This document shows, in pieces, positions 1 to 10,015 of a stretch of DNA of 64,000 nt. The notes beneath the pieces were generated by a model that was given only the letters and a program-made list of their open reading frames with translations, did no database searches and had not been told where the DNA came from. Source of the stretch: Ipomoea triloba (Eukaryota > Streptophyta > Magnoliopsida > Solanales > Convolvulaceae); NCBI RefSeq assembly GCF_003576645.1, contig NC_044919.1:21457686-21521685 (forward strand), read 5' to 3'. Numbering within the stretch: the first letter of the stretch is position 1; every line of letters starts with the position of its first letter. Made by a program: the position numbers and the translations under genes.

Positions 1-60
<60 letters not shown>
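1..60. repeat. (TA)n microsatellite
   Basis: Uninterrupted TA dinucleotides from the window edge to base 61, so the true length of the tract is unknown. Confidence 0.95.
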
Positions 61-68
<8 letters not shown>

Positions 69-218
69 ACTCCACCTTACTAATTAGCCACATTTTCTAA
101 ACCACTCCCATCCCCACATTTCACGCCACCCTACTAATTTCTTACCTTTTCACCTCTCTCCCTCTCTCTCTTTCTTCATTTCTATATAAACTATTGCTTA
201 TAATTATTATTTGATAGG

Positions 219-355
219 GAGGAATTCGCTGCTTTCCACTGCTCCAGCGATGGAGGATCCGATTGCAAGGACAAGGACCGCCGTGATGCCTTCAACATGT
301 ACGACAAGGATAACAATAGGAAGATCTCCGCCAGCGAGCTGCACTCCATTCAGTT
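219..355 (+). pseudogene. Decayed calmodulin-like EF-hand fragment
   Basis: Reading from the GAG at 219 gives EEFAAFHCSS, then AFNMYDKDNNRKISASELHS. The second stretch has the spacing of an EF-hand calcium-binding loop (D-x-D-x-N-x-x-I-x-x-x-E), and the whole resembles the middle of plant calmodulin-like (CML/polcalcin) proteins, which bind calcium in the cytosol. The nearly invariant loop glycine is replaced by arginine (DKDNNRKIS). After LHSIQ the family resemblance stops and a TAG follows within about 40 bases. No start codon or matching flanking exon is visible. I read it as a gene fragment or pseudogene; an exon of a diverged gene with partners outside the window is possible. Confidence 0.6.
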
Positions 356-807
356 ATTGCATGGTTGTATTGATCATTCAGTTTAGTTGTGTTTCGAAAT
401 TTAACAGTAGGTTTTGCATCCAAGTAGTTTGGTCGGATTAGTGTGTCATTGCATGGTTGTATTGTCCAAACTTAATGTTTTTTTTTTCGGTCAAAAGCTG
501 TTGATATGACTGCATTACAATTTATCTGATTTTGAAGTTTCATTATCATTGATGAAAGGTCGCCTAATGTGAATTATCTGGCTCTGAGTGGTGACTACTC
601 CTGCCCATTTGTGAATTAACTTCGTGTTGTGTAATCTTTACAGGTTTGACTGTTCAAGACCTCTGAAGGGCTTCTTCGTGTTGTGTAATCATTTCTAAAA
701 TTTAAAATAACAAAAGTTATATCTCACAATATTATCAAGTTAAATTTGTAAGGTTTTATGTAAATTCCAAAAAAAAAAGAGAGTGTCCCATCTTATTTTC
801 AGTTGGC

Positions 808-1088
808 AATGGGAACACTGTGGTAATTGTATGAAAAGGTGAATTGTCTTATTTTATTTTATTTTTTGCATATTGTATTGTTCAAATTCAAAGTTGATTT
901 CTTAAAGCAGAAAGAAAGTGCCAGGGTGAGTAGGCTCTATTTGTTTATTTTTGAATGGGAACACTCTGGTAATGTATGAAAAGGTGAATTATCTTATTTT
1001 ATTTTTTGCATATCATCGTATTGGTGAAATTCAAAGTTAATTTCTTAAAGCCAGAAAGAAATTTGCAGGGTGAGTAGGCTCTATTTGT

Positions 1089-1092
<4 letters not shown>
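808..1092. repeat. Tandem duplication of a ~140-bp non-coding unit
   Basis: Two imperfect copies, about 808-945 and 956-1092, each run from GGGAACACT through AAAGGTGAATT to GGGTGAGTAGGCTCTATTTG. They differ by small indels and substitutions. No coding potential is seen; the second copy runs into the ATA repeat at 1093. Confidence 0.75.
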
Positions 1093-1128
<36 letters not shown>

Positions 1129-1129
1129 G
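1093..1129. repeat. (AAT)n microsatellite, left half
   Basis: About 12 AAT/ATA units. The same repeat resumes at 1581-1616 after a foldback element, so the two tracts are probably one microsatellite split by an insertion. Confidence 0.9.
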
Positions 1130-1131
1130 GC

Positions 1132-1578
1132 AAAAACTTGTGTAAGACCGTCTCACTATGAGTCGGGTCGGGTCGAGTCAAGATGCAAATACAGCACTTA
1201 TATGCACAAATGCCATACTTATATGCTCAAATGTAATACTAATTAGGAATAAAATTTCTGTTACTTATTAGGGTAAATGTAATACTTTTAAGGAAAAATA
1301 CAATACTTTTACATTTCGATTTAAAAGTATTACATTTTTCTTCAAAAGTATTATATTTGCCCTTATAAGTGAGAGGCACTTGTCAACATTACTTATTATG
1401 AAAATTGTATTACTTTTTCTCTTATAAGTAACAAAAATTGTATTTTTGATTAGTGTTATATTTGAGCATATAAGTGTGAGATTTACACATATAAGTATGA
1501 CATTTGCATGGTGTTTTGACTCGACCCGACCCGTCTCACGAATAAGGATCCGTGAGACGGTCTCACACAAGTGTGACC
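1132..1578. mobile_element. Foldback MITE-like element inside an ATA repeat
   Basis: The left end (1136-1185: ACTTGTGTAAGACCGTCTCA, then GAGTCGGGTCGGGTCGAGTCA) is mirrored at the right end (1519-1573: TGACTCGACCCGACCCGTCT, then GAGACGGTCTCACACAAGT). The ends are inverted repeats of about 45 bp. The interior is AT-rich, has partly inverted sequence itself and carries no convincing ORF. It is flanked on both sides by AAT repeats, which hides any target duplication. The class is not determined; a small non-autonomous DNA transposon is most likely. Confidence 0.75.
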
Positions 1579-1579
1579 C

Positions 1580-1580
<1 letters not shown>

Positions 1581-1616
<36 letters not shown>
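1581..1616. repeat. (AAT)n microsatellite, right half
   Basis: Continuation of the ATA-type repeat on the far side of the 1132-1578 foldback. Confidence 0.9.
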
Positions 1617-1619
1617 TCA

Positions 1620-2810
1620 AAACTTGTTAATATAAGTTCCGCATTGATTTTTTTTATTAAATTCGTTTATGATGGTAATTGCAAATATAGATTTAGGAAA
1701 AATTAGCAAGATTAATAATACTAGCTAATCAATTTCTTAATATAATTTTCCTATCATATTTTAATTAATTGATACTTTTCCTAATATATCTTACCTAAAA
1801 TGCTTCCTCCCTTCTTTTTTTTACAATATATTATTTACCATCTAAATAACTCAGGGTAATTACCAACCGTATTTAATATTTAAATTTATTATGGTAATTA
1901 AGTATAGAAAATCCCTCACCCGTTGATGATTTTATATTTTTTTACTTCAAATAATATCAATTACCCGTGCACTTTCTTTGATCGCTTTTGAATAAAATCT
2001 TAAAAATTATGGCAATTAAGAAATTAATACTTTTTATAATATAAACTTTATCTAATAAGTTAAGGAAATTGATAATTCACATAATATGCTCATAATTAAT
2101 TGAGATTTTAAAAATCAATTCACATATTCTTACGCTAATTCACATATTATTACATCCATAAAATTATGCAAATTATTTCAATTCACAAATAATAACAGAA
2201 GTGTCTGGCTAATTTTTTCGCACAAACTCAGGGACAACTTAGTCATTAACATTATTGAACAAAATTATCATTTCACATTAATATTTAAAGATCTTAAATA
2301 AATAATTACACTTTCCTAATTAACCACAATTCCTAATAAGTAACTCTAATATTAAAGGAAATGTTAATCTCAATTACCATTATATAACCACATGTATAAT
2401 GTTATACCAATATAATAATAATGAATTAATGATAATAAATGCATAATAGCCAATTATGCACAAAATGTATGCATATGGTCTTGAAAACTAAACATTTACC
2501 AAGAAAACAACATTACTTAATAATTACTATTCAATGAAATATGATTCAACTTGCTTCTGTTTCTTTTGTGACTTTTTATACTGATCTATACAGCACTGAT
2601 CGGTTTGAGGGTTATTAAGTCTATATCCATAAATGATGAGGAAGATGCTTTTGAAAATGTCGAGAATGAGATTTTTATAATAGTTTAATTACAATTAAAC
2701 ATTTGTCATTGAATTTTTTGTAATTATAATTAATTAAGGTATAATATTATGAGAACAAAATAAATTGTTATTCCTATTTTTCTGTGTAATTATTATGGTA
2801 ATTTTATAGT
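1620..2810. other. AT-rich intergenic DNA
   Basis: Very AT-rich, with frequent stops in all frames. I see no gene, RNA gene or clear repeat boundary. A short GA-rich stretch near 2628-2675 is open for about 15 codons but is not recognisable. Confidence 0.6.
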
Positions 2811-2811
2811 A

Positions 2812-2813
<2 letters not shown>

Positions 2814-2844
<31 letters not shown>

Positions 2845-2886
2845 CACACACATGCATGCATGCATACATACATACACACACACACG
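2814..2886. repeat. Compound TA / CA / TGCA microsatellite
   Basis: Runs of TA, then CA, ATGC and ATAC units, ending in a second CA tract just before GTATATTT. The apparent ORF across it is an artefact of the repeat. Confidence 0.9.
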
Positions 2887-2974
2887 TATATTTACCTTTA
2901 TACTTAAAGTATAAAAGTATAATGGCACAATATATATTAGTATAATTATGTAATAATTATTATGGTAATTTTTA

Positions 2975-3372
2975 GAAAAAGGAAGTTCCACGAGCAAGTT
3001 GGTCCTGAGGGTCACCATGATGCTCCAAAGAAGCCTTCTCGGCATCAATAAGATTTTCCTGCACCGTTTCCGTGTCAAGACCCACCACCTGCGTCGTCTT
3101 AACTCACTTTCTATTCCCTTTGACAAGAGTGTGCTCATTAGTTGCCCTGGCCTGGTTGGCTGATCTTCGTTGGCTTATTTGTGCTCGTTCTTTATTATTC
3201 TTAATAGCACAATCTTCCACCGTCGTCTTGTATATGCCATGTTTGTTATTTCTCTCGATTTGCTTTTCTGAGACTTAGATTGTGGGTCTCCTTCCTCTAG
3301 CTAAACTTAATGTTTTTGGGCCTTGGTTACTCATATCTTTCTCACCTAGGTTGCTTAAGTCCACTTCAACTT
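2975..3372 (-). pseudogene. LINE B ORF1 (Gag), distal fragment
   Basis: On the minus strand this stretch continues the Gag reading of LINE B beyond the LINE A insertion, with phrases such as VEVDLSNLGEKDMSNQG, then further down ETVQENLIDAEKASLEHHGD, broken by a stop near 3275 and small frame changes. It abuts the 14-bp duplication at 3359-3372, whose second copy is at 8531-8544; joining the two sides restores the Gag reading. LINE B stops at about 2975 without ORF2 or a poly(A) tail. That is unusual, since LINEs normally lose the 5' end, and it suggests a later deletion. Confidence 0.6.
3359..3372. repeat. Target-site duplication of LINE A (3' side)
   Basis: GTCCACTTCAACTT here is identical to 8531-8544. 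The 3' copy overlaps the element's poly(T) by two bases, so the exact length is 12-14 bp. Confidence 0.85.
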
Positions 3373-4891
3373 TTTTTTTTAGAACAACACTTTCATTAAT
3401 AAAGATCCAACGATAAGATATTACAGATAAAGTTAGGAGGGTTTTAGAACCACTCCGAACAATCAGACATAGAAACGGACGATTCGCGGATCGCTTAGCA
3501 AACGATACAAAAACTTGAGAAACATCAGTTAACAAGCTTTCGATATCCCTAAGAACAAGGTGGAAAGATGAATCCACATATGGTGATTTGATGCCTTGAA
3601 CAACTTGTAGTGAGTCGGTTTCCACTTGTACATTGTCAAACTCATGATCCTTTAGCCAACTTAGAGCTTCCCGAATAGCAACCGCTTCTGCTTCTCTTGA
3701 GGAGAACAAGCCTTTCCAAGGGACACCTCTTGCCGCAATGAAGATGCCATTATCATCTCTTAGAACCCACCCAAATCCCATGATGGTTGTATCTTTGTCA
3801 ATGGTCGCATCCACGTTTAACTTTAACATCCCTTGCGCCGGTCTGGACGAATTAGTCTGAAATGCTTCAGTGTCATTGTGGGTGTTGGGAGGACCAACAT
3901 TAGCAGCTCTCCAGTCGTGTAAAAAGCTTCGTGCCTTACGAATCATGGTAGAGTACGGTTCAACCGGTTTGTTACTCCACAGGACTTCATTCCTTTGATT
4001 CCAGATTTCCCAGCAAGTCATAATAAACATACACACCAGGTCTTTGTTATTACAGGACAAAATGGTTTAGCCACTCACTATTTAAATCACCTCCATGCCC
4101 CTGCATTTGGATATCTTGGTCTTGCCAGCATGCATTTGCATATGCACAGTCACGGAATAGATGAGATAGAGATTCAGCTCCGCCGGAACATAGACAGCAC
4201 TGGATGTCACACTCAATATTTTTTGCTCGAAGTCTGTCTTTGGTAGGGAAACAGTTTGAACACAACTGCCAGAAGAAGATTCTTACTTTAGGAGGGATCC
4301 ACAATTTCCATAGAGCAGTCCATGCCTGGGTTGTTTCCATATGTCTTTCTCCGCTCAACACTTTGTAGCAACTCTTCACGGTGAGCCGTCCATCCTCCTC
4401 TAGACTCCAAATCAATTTGTCATCTGCATGCACTCTAGCAATTGGGATTTGCATGATTAAATCTGCATCCCGTTTGTAAAGAATAGCTCGTATTGTCTCT
4501 TCATCCCACCTCAAGTCAGTGGAGACTCTTAGGGAAGCTACCGTAGCATCCTCAAGCCATGGGAAAGAAACCACCTTAGGATTTAATCTGTCCGACAACC
4601 AATTGTCATTCCAGATATGGATTTGCTATCCACTGCCTACTCTCTATTTGCTATGTTGTCTGATAATATCTTTTGTTTCATGCAAGCTGCTCCAAATATA
4701 AGAGGGATTTGTACCTTTGACAGCTTCTAAGAAAGTGGAATTCGGGAAGTAACGCGCTTTATAAATTTGTGCTACCAAGGAACGGGGATTCTGAATGATC
4801 CTCTACGACTGTTTGCATAACATGGATAAATTGAATTCCCTAAACTTACGAAAGCCTAAACCCCCCACCTCTTCGACACACACAAAGAACT
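3373..4891 (-). pseudogene. LINE A ORF2 C-terminal part: zf-RVT and RNase H
   Basis: Around 4050-4598 the translation has the zf-RVT pattern found after the RT of plant LINEs: LWKLWIPPKVRIFFWQLC, then a Cys/His set in CCLCSGGAESLSHLFRDC. From about 3840 downwards, in another frame, comes an RVT_3-type RNase H: LKLNVDATID, GFGWVLRDDNG, REAEAVAIREAL, VETDSLQVVQGI and FAKRSANR. The aspartates and the glutamate expected in the RNase H active site are visible. RNase H would remove the RNA template during element replication. The coding frame shifts between 4892 and 4598 and shifts back near 4060, so no single protein is made. The ORF runs directly into the poly(A) tail. Confidence 0.85.
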
Positions 4892-6562
4892 CTAGCTTTT
4901 CCAATGAATTCCACGACTCCCTCTACCACCCCCTTTCCACCAATAAGCATTCAAGGCTACCTCTATCTCATTAATCAAACTCTTAGGTAAAAGAAAGACC
5001 CCCATAGCATAAGAAGGGATTGCTTGGATAATGTTTTTCAACAACACTTCCATCCCCGCCCTAGATAGGAACCTGTGACTCCAGCCATTAATACGTTTCA
5101 AGATCCTGTCTTTGACAAACTCAAAAACCTCCCTCCTATTGCTACCCACAATCATTGGAAGACCCAGATAATTCCCTGAACCCTCCACACTCCTCACTCC
5201 TAAAATATTCCCCACTGTTTCCCTGAGATTAAGGCAGACATTCTTACTAAAACAAATGGATGACTTCTCAAAATTTATGGTCTGACCAGATGCCAATGCA
5301 TAATGATTTAGGAGAGATTTTAGTTCATGAGCCTCTTCTGGTTTAGCCCTAAAAAAGACGTAGCTATCATCTACGAACAAGAGGTGTGAAACTAGAGGTG
5401 TTCCTCTCGCAACCGAAATGCCATGTAGCCTTCCCTGCACTTTCATTCTCCTTATCATGGCACTGAAGCCTTCTATGACTAGAATAAAGATGTATGGGGA
5501 TAGTGGATCTCCTTGGTGAAGCCCTCTTGAAGGAGTTATTGGTCCAACTTCATTTCCCTAGTTTAGAACAAAGTAGTTCACTGTTGAGACACATTCTACT
5601 ATCAACTTGACCCATCTCTGGGCAAAACCGAATTTCAGTAACAAAGCTTCCAGTAGGTGCCATTCGACTCTATCATACGCCTTGCTCATATCGAGCTTGA
5701 GCGTTGTGTACCTATCATGACCTTGAGTTTTCCTCTTCAAGAAATGCTGCATCTCATATGCTACCAATATATTATCTGTGATTAGCCTTCCAGGAACAAA
5801 AACACTCTAATTCCTCGATATCAAAGGATCGAGTAGCGGCTTTAATCTATTTGTCATGGCTTTAGATAGGATTTTGTATGCCACCTTACATAGTGCTATC
5901 AGCCTTAGGTCTGCCATTGTGATCGGAGTTGCCTTCTTTGGAATGAGCACAATCTGAGTGATGTTAAGACCATCAGGCAGCTTACCAGACTAGAGGAAAT
6001 CATTGCAAAGTTGAACCATAGAATCACCAATTATTTCCCAGTAGCTTTAGAAAAACCCAGGATTAAAACCATCACACCCCGGACTCTTATCCGGATGCAT
6101 ATCGAATGCTATTTTCCTCACCTTTTCTCTTGAAAAATTACGCAGTAAGCCATGGTTCTGCATGTCTGAAATATTTGATTGAATGCAGTCAAGAACGGGA
6201 TTAAGCTCGCCACCTTTCTTCTCAAACAACTCCATTAAGTAATCCTTGATTAGGTTGTTAAGTTCCTCCCCCTACTCGACCCATTCACCCCTCTAGTTCC
6301 TCAACCTTTGCAGTGCATTATTTCTTTTACGTTGTCAGGCAGAGCTATGAAAGAATTTTGTGTTGCAGTCCCCACCTCTATACCAGAAATTTTTGGCCCG
6401 CTGTCTCCAGAACCTATCTTGTTTGTCTATCAGGTGGAGGAATTGATTCTGCGCCCTAATGAAATCATGAATCCCCTGTTCATCTGTTCTGCCTCTCAAC
6501 CTCTCCATTTGGTGTCTAAAATAATTGATTTTGGGCTCAAGATTTTTGTTGAGATCTTTTCC
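4892..6562 (-). pseudogene. LINE A ORF2 reverse transcriptase domain (broken)
   Basis: Minus-strand reading gives the plant LINE RT blocks in order: DKSPGCDGFNPGFF (about 6070), LDMSKAYDRVEWHLLEALL (about 5690-5630), QGDPLSPYIFILVIEGF (about 5510-5460) and the catalytic LLFVDDSYVFF (about 5385-5350). The catalytic box is FVDD, where most plant LINEs have FADD. The thumb follows with NYLGLPMIVG and AIPSYAMGVFLLPK. The frame is the same as the endonuclease and stays constant from 7420 down to 4892, interrupted only by stop codons (for example at about 6563, 6047, 5558 and 5459). RT copies the element RNA at the nicked target. Inactive as it stands. Confidence 0.88.
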
Positions 6563-7420
6563 CTACTTCCAAATTTCCTGACCACAAATACCTAATCTGG
6601 CGCTGACAATGAGTCCAGTAGTGGACTCCCAACTTTTATGGACAATTTCTCTACACTGAGACTTCTTTATCCAACAGTTTTCGAATTTAAAACTTCTTCT
6701 TCTCCTTACCTGGGTAGTTTTTAAAGGCCATAATGCCAGCGGGATATGGTCACTTTGCGGAGCTTCCAAGGAGCTTGCCTTAGCATCTCCAAATGACTCT
6801 AGCCACAGATCGTTTATAAGGATTCTATCCAGCTTCTCTCTTATCCAGTTTACAGAGCCTCTTCTTTTCTCCCATGTAAATTGATAGCCTTCAAATTTGA
6901 AGTCCCGAAGGCCACTAGTATCCACAGCTTCCCTGAACCCTCTCAAAAGCCATTGCGGGTGCGATATTCTGCCTATTTTCTCCTCTGCATGCAGCATATC
7001 GTTGAAATCCCCCATTGTTAGCCACGGGAGGGAGCTTTGTTCAGACAGACGCTTGAGAAGGTCCCAAGACTTTCTCCTGTTGTTCCTCTCTAGGCAGCCG
7101 TAATATCCGGTGAAACGCCAGAGCAACGTTGAATTATTAAGACAGATATGAGAACCAATGTGGTTCTGAGAGTAGCCCACTATTGATAACTCCACCTCAT
7201 CCTTCCACAATAATGCAAGCCCTCCACTCAGGCCTACACTATCCACACTTAGCAGGCTCCCAAAGCCCAACTTACATTTTATTCTTTGCATTTTCTCCAA
7301 ACCCAATTTTGTTTCCATCAGAAATAGAACCACTGGCCTCTTAGAGTGGACTAAGTCTACAAGGACTTGAACTGTCGACGGGTTGCCAAGCCCACGACAG
7401 TTCCATGCTATAAAACTCAT
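6563..7420 (-). pseudogene. LINE A ORF2 N-terminus: APE-type endonuclease
   Basis: The ORF starts with ATG at 7420, 15 bases after the ORF1 stop, and stays open for 285 codons. Conserved endonuclease blocks are present: FIAWNCRGLGNP (residues 3-14), FLMETKL (about 33-39), LPWLTMGDFNDML (about 132-144) and the C-terminal SDHIPLAL (about 224-231). In L1-type elements this enzyme nicks the target strand that then primes reverse transcription. All main catalytic motifs look intact, but a stop after ICGQEIWK separates it from the RT. The start is chosen because MSFIAWNCRG is the normal beginning of plant LINE ORF2. Confidence 0.9.
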
Positions 7421-7434
7421 TGTGATAGGTGGGT

Positions 7435-8530
7435 CTACATCGCAGTACCCACCTTTAGCAAGTATTTTGGGCTGCCCGAAACTTTAGTAGCACTTCGCAT
7501 GAATTCATCTTGAGGTCCATCATTCTCAGCATCATCAATTCTCTGTCGCTTGACCTCATGGTTTTGGGCTCCGTTGATGCATGGCCTAGGCCTAATAGTA
7601 ATAAGTTGGTCATACGGGTTATTTGAGGTCCACTGACTTTGATTGTTCAGACCATGAGATTCTGAAATATCCATCTCTTGACCATCGGGTAAACCACTAT
7701 ACAGATGCATTAAATGATCCTGAACATTAGCAGCCTCCTGTTCTCCATGCGTCTCAGCCTGCTTTTGTTGTAAGGTAGCTTCTGATATGGCTTCATTAAT
7801 ACCTGCGCTCTGCTGAACATGCATGTTGTTCGATGTTTCCTTAAAAGGTGACGCTCCTCCAACTTGTGTCATGTAAGGATTGAAAGGACCCTTTCTAGTG
7901 TCTGCAAATAAGCCATCCCTAGAGTTGCTCCCACCGTCGTTTTGGTCTGCGTTGACTCTAGTGAACTCCTCCTCCATCGTCATTGCCTCGAGAGGAAGTT
8001 CTGGCAGTAGCCAGCAATTGCCTTGAGTATTTGGGCACCGGCCCAGCGCTCGAAGATCCGGTCCATACACTTTCACAAACTCTTCATCGTTGATGTCAAA
8101 CTAGAGAGGACAATATTTCTCAGCATGTCCTAATCTCCAACAAATGAAGCAGAAAGTAGGCATCCTTTCATACTTACAAACTAAGCTTATGGATTCTCCA
8201 TTGGATTGTTTGATCTTCACCACTCTTTTTAAAGGAACAGTAACATTAATGTTAACTCTGGTCTGAATGAACGCATTACACGACCCATCGAAGTTTGACA
8301 CGTCTACTTTAATGAACTCTCCCAGGTGTGAGCCGATCAGTTCTGCCATTCTCGTGTTGGTAAGGGGTTGTGGTATTTTGTGTATTTGTATCCAAAACTC
8401 CGCACTATCAAGACTGGCATCGTAGGGAGATTCGTTTCTACCAAGCTTCTTGAGGATGAGGAGGTTTTGTTCATAGGACTAAGGCCCGTCATCTAGCACA
8501 CGTTTCACATCCTTTGCATGGAAGAAATAG
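7435..8530 (-). pseudogene. LINE A ORF1: Gag-like protein with DUF4283 and zinc knuckle
   Basis: The minus strand from 8530 reads FFHAKDVKRVLDDGP, stop, SYEQNLLILKKLG, then LDSAEFWIQIHKIP, the DUF4283 domain of plant LINE Gag proteins. It is followed by KIKQSNGESISLVCKYERMP and a CCHC zinc knuckle CFICWRLGHAEKYC (C-x2-C-x4-H-x4-C, about 8142-8101). After a TAG near 8098 the same frame stays open to 7435 with a low-complexity polar tail, normal for this family. ORF1 proteins coat the element RNA. The N-terminus is missing because the copy is truncated inside DUF4283, and at least two in-frame stops are present. Confidence 0.85.
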
Positions 8531-8544
8531 GTCCACTTCAACTT
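8531..8544. repeat. Target-site duplication of LINE A (5' side)
   Basis: Identical to 3359-3372 (GTCCACTTCAACTT). It marks the 5' junction of LINE A with LINE B. Confidence 0.85.
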
Positions 8545-9610
8545 GTTTCCCCAGAACTTCATCACTTGTAGTGTCCTCTATAAGGTTAAAAAAAAACATG
8601 GACCCGAATTCCATGCCCATTTTTTCCGTCCATTCTCCTTCACTGCGCATATCATTTTATCCATAATCATTCCCATTCTGATTTCTCTTATCCTGATTCT
8701 TTGCAACTTTCCTTCCTATTTGAACAACTACCATCTAGGGGCCATAGTCATCCGTGACTTCAGGCCTAATTTGCGCATTTTCCTTGTTCAAGCTTACCTT
8801 TCCTTTTTCGCTACCTGGGGAGCCGTTACTAGTGTCAGATTTCATTCGCCGTCATCTGGTCACCCCAATCTTGGTCCATATTCGGTTCTTCTTCTTCGTC
8901 ATGTTTCTAGTTTTGTGGGCCGCTCTTAGCATTGTGGCCATACATGCCACATTAAAAAAAAAAAAGGTGTAATCCTTCATAGACGACTCCCCTCACCTTC
9001 CGCCTTAGGATGAACTTGGATAGGAGTAACTTGGTGATATCCACCTCAACACAAACCCTCGCGAATTTGCCCGAGAAACCAAACTTGTTGTTATGTCAAT
9101 GTTTATAGGTCTACCAACTTTCATGAGGAAGTTGTAATCGTAGTACTCTGTCAGTAAACAAGGGAACATCACCCACAAGATCACAGTCTCTGTTTTGTAC
9201 GTGAGCGAATCAAAGTTTGGAACCCACTCTTTAACAATCAAGTAGTGATCAAGGACCTTTCGAGGTCCTCCATATTTCGCTTAACAAGAAAGTACCCTTT
9301 TCAATGGTTACTAATTCCATTCGAGCCTTCGAATGCCATACCGCGGTCAGACATTTCTGCCAAGAACCTTCATGATAAGGGTCTATTTCCACTTGCTTCT
9401 CAGTCACATCTTTTCCTCTTTTGTGAGACAGATGATTGGACATCCCCCGTCGACCTTGTCATTAGGATCTTCTTCCTTGTCCTTAGAGACAAGATCCAAC
9501 TCGTTTTTTTTCTTATGATCACTACCAGTCTCATTCACGATTATCTATTTGAAAGATAACGCTCCGGCCTATGCCTCGTCGTACCGTCCTCCTTGTTTAG
9601 ATGTGCTTCT
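8545..9610 (-). pseudogene. LINE B ORF1 (Gag), central fragment
   Basis: Minus strand, interrupted by stops and frame changes, but the family pattern is clear: HEGSWQKCLTAVW, then IVKEWVPNFDSLTYKTE, EYYDYNFLMKVGRPINID (DUF4283), KFARVCVEVDITKLLLSKF, RRKVRGVVYEGLH, then after a poly(T)-expanded spot the zinc-knuckle remnant CGMYGHNAKSG and later DDYGP-stop-MVVVQIGRK, the usual DYGPWMVV motif of plant LINE Gag. It is bounded by the copia insertion (9611) on one side and LINE A (8530) on the other. Confidence 0.78.
9606..9610. repeat. Copia A target-site duplication, left
   Basis: CTTCT directly before the LTR start, repeated at 16644-16648 directly after the second LTR. Confidence 0.9.
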
Positions 9611-10001
9611 TGTAAGGACATTAATGAAAAGGACAAAAGGGTGGGTTTACTAAACCTATCCTCACCTTTAATTAGGGATCCACTAACTTCATTATTGCCT
9701 TGAATTAGGGATCCATTGTCTCCCCATTATCTGTCATTATTATCCTTATCCAGAAAGTGGTGCAAATAATTAAAGAAGGAAATTTCAGGATTAGTGCATT
9801 GATGGAATGCAACTATATAAAGCCATCTAATCCCCTCACTGCTTGACATTAAGTCTCATACACCATTTGAGGGAGTTGAGTCAAGTGAGAGAAAAATAAT
9901 CAGGAAGCTCAAACATCTGGAGCAGTTCAGGCAATCATCAAACAAATAACTATGGCTGGAGGTTAGATCCTATATACTTCAGTTCAGTTTTTATTCTTAC
10001 A
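9611..10001 (+). repeat. Copia A 5' LTR
   Basis: 391 bp, TG...CA. A TATA box (ACTATATAAAG, 9813-9823) sits at a plausible position for the element promoter. Near its 3' end ATGGCTGGAG is followed by GTTAG, a possible start codon plus splice donor (see findings). Two mismatches to the 3' LTR. Confidence 0.96.
9813..9823 (+). promoter_or_regulatory. TATA box in 5' LTR
   Basis: ACTATATAAAG, a canonical plant TATA context, lies about 190 bases before the LTR end. The same sequence is in the 3' LTR (about 16455). Confidence 0.65.
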
Positions 10002-10003
10002 GT

Positions 10004-10015
10004 TGGTATCAGAGC
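10004..10015 (+). other. Copia A primer-binding site (tRNA-iMet)
   Basis: TGGTATCAGAGC begins two bases after the 5' LTR and is the standard sequence complementary to the 3' end of initiator-methionine tRNA, which primes minus-strand synthesis in copia elements. Confidence 0.92.

Larger units (their letters stand above)
3373..8530 (-). mobile_element. LINE A: non-LTR retrotransposon inserted in LINE B
   Basis: About 5.2 kb on the minus strand, encoding in order a Gag-like ORF1 (DUF4283 plus zinc knuckle), an APE-type endonuclease, a reverse transcriptase, a zf-RVT region and an RNase H, and ending in a poly(A) tail (poly(T) at 3371-3380 on the plus strand). It is bounded by a 14-bp duplication (3359-3372 and 8531-8544), the signature of target-primed reverse transcription. 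The 5' end lies inside the DUF4283 domain, so the copy is 5'-truncated. ORF1 and ORF2 both carry in-frame stops and ORF2 has frameshifts near its 3' end. It is dead as an autonomous element. Confidence 0.92.

Noticed and set aside
2981..3049. Plus-strand exon-like reading ending in KKPSRHQ and a stop, preceded by TTTTTAG
   Set aside because: The minus strand of the same bases continues the LINE B Gag frame, which explains the open reading better.
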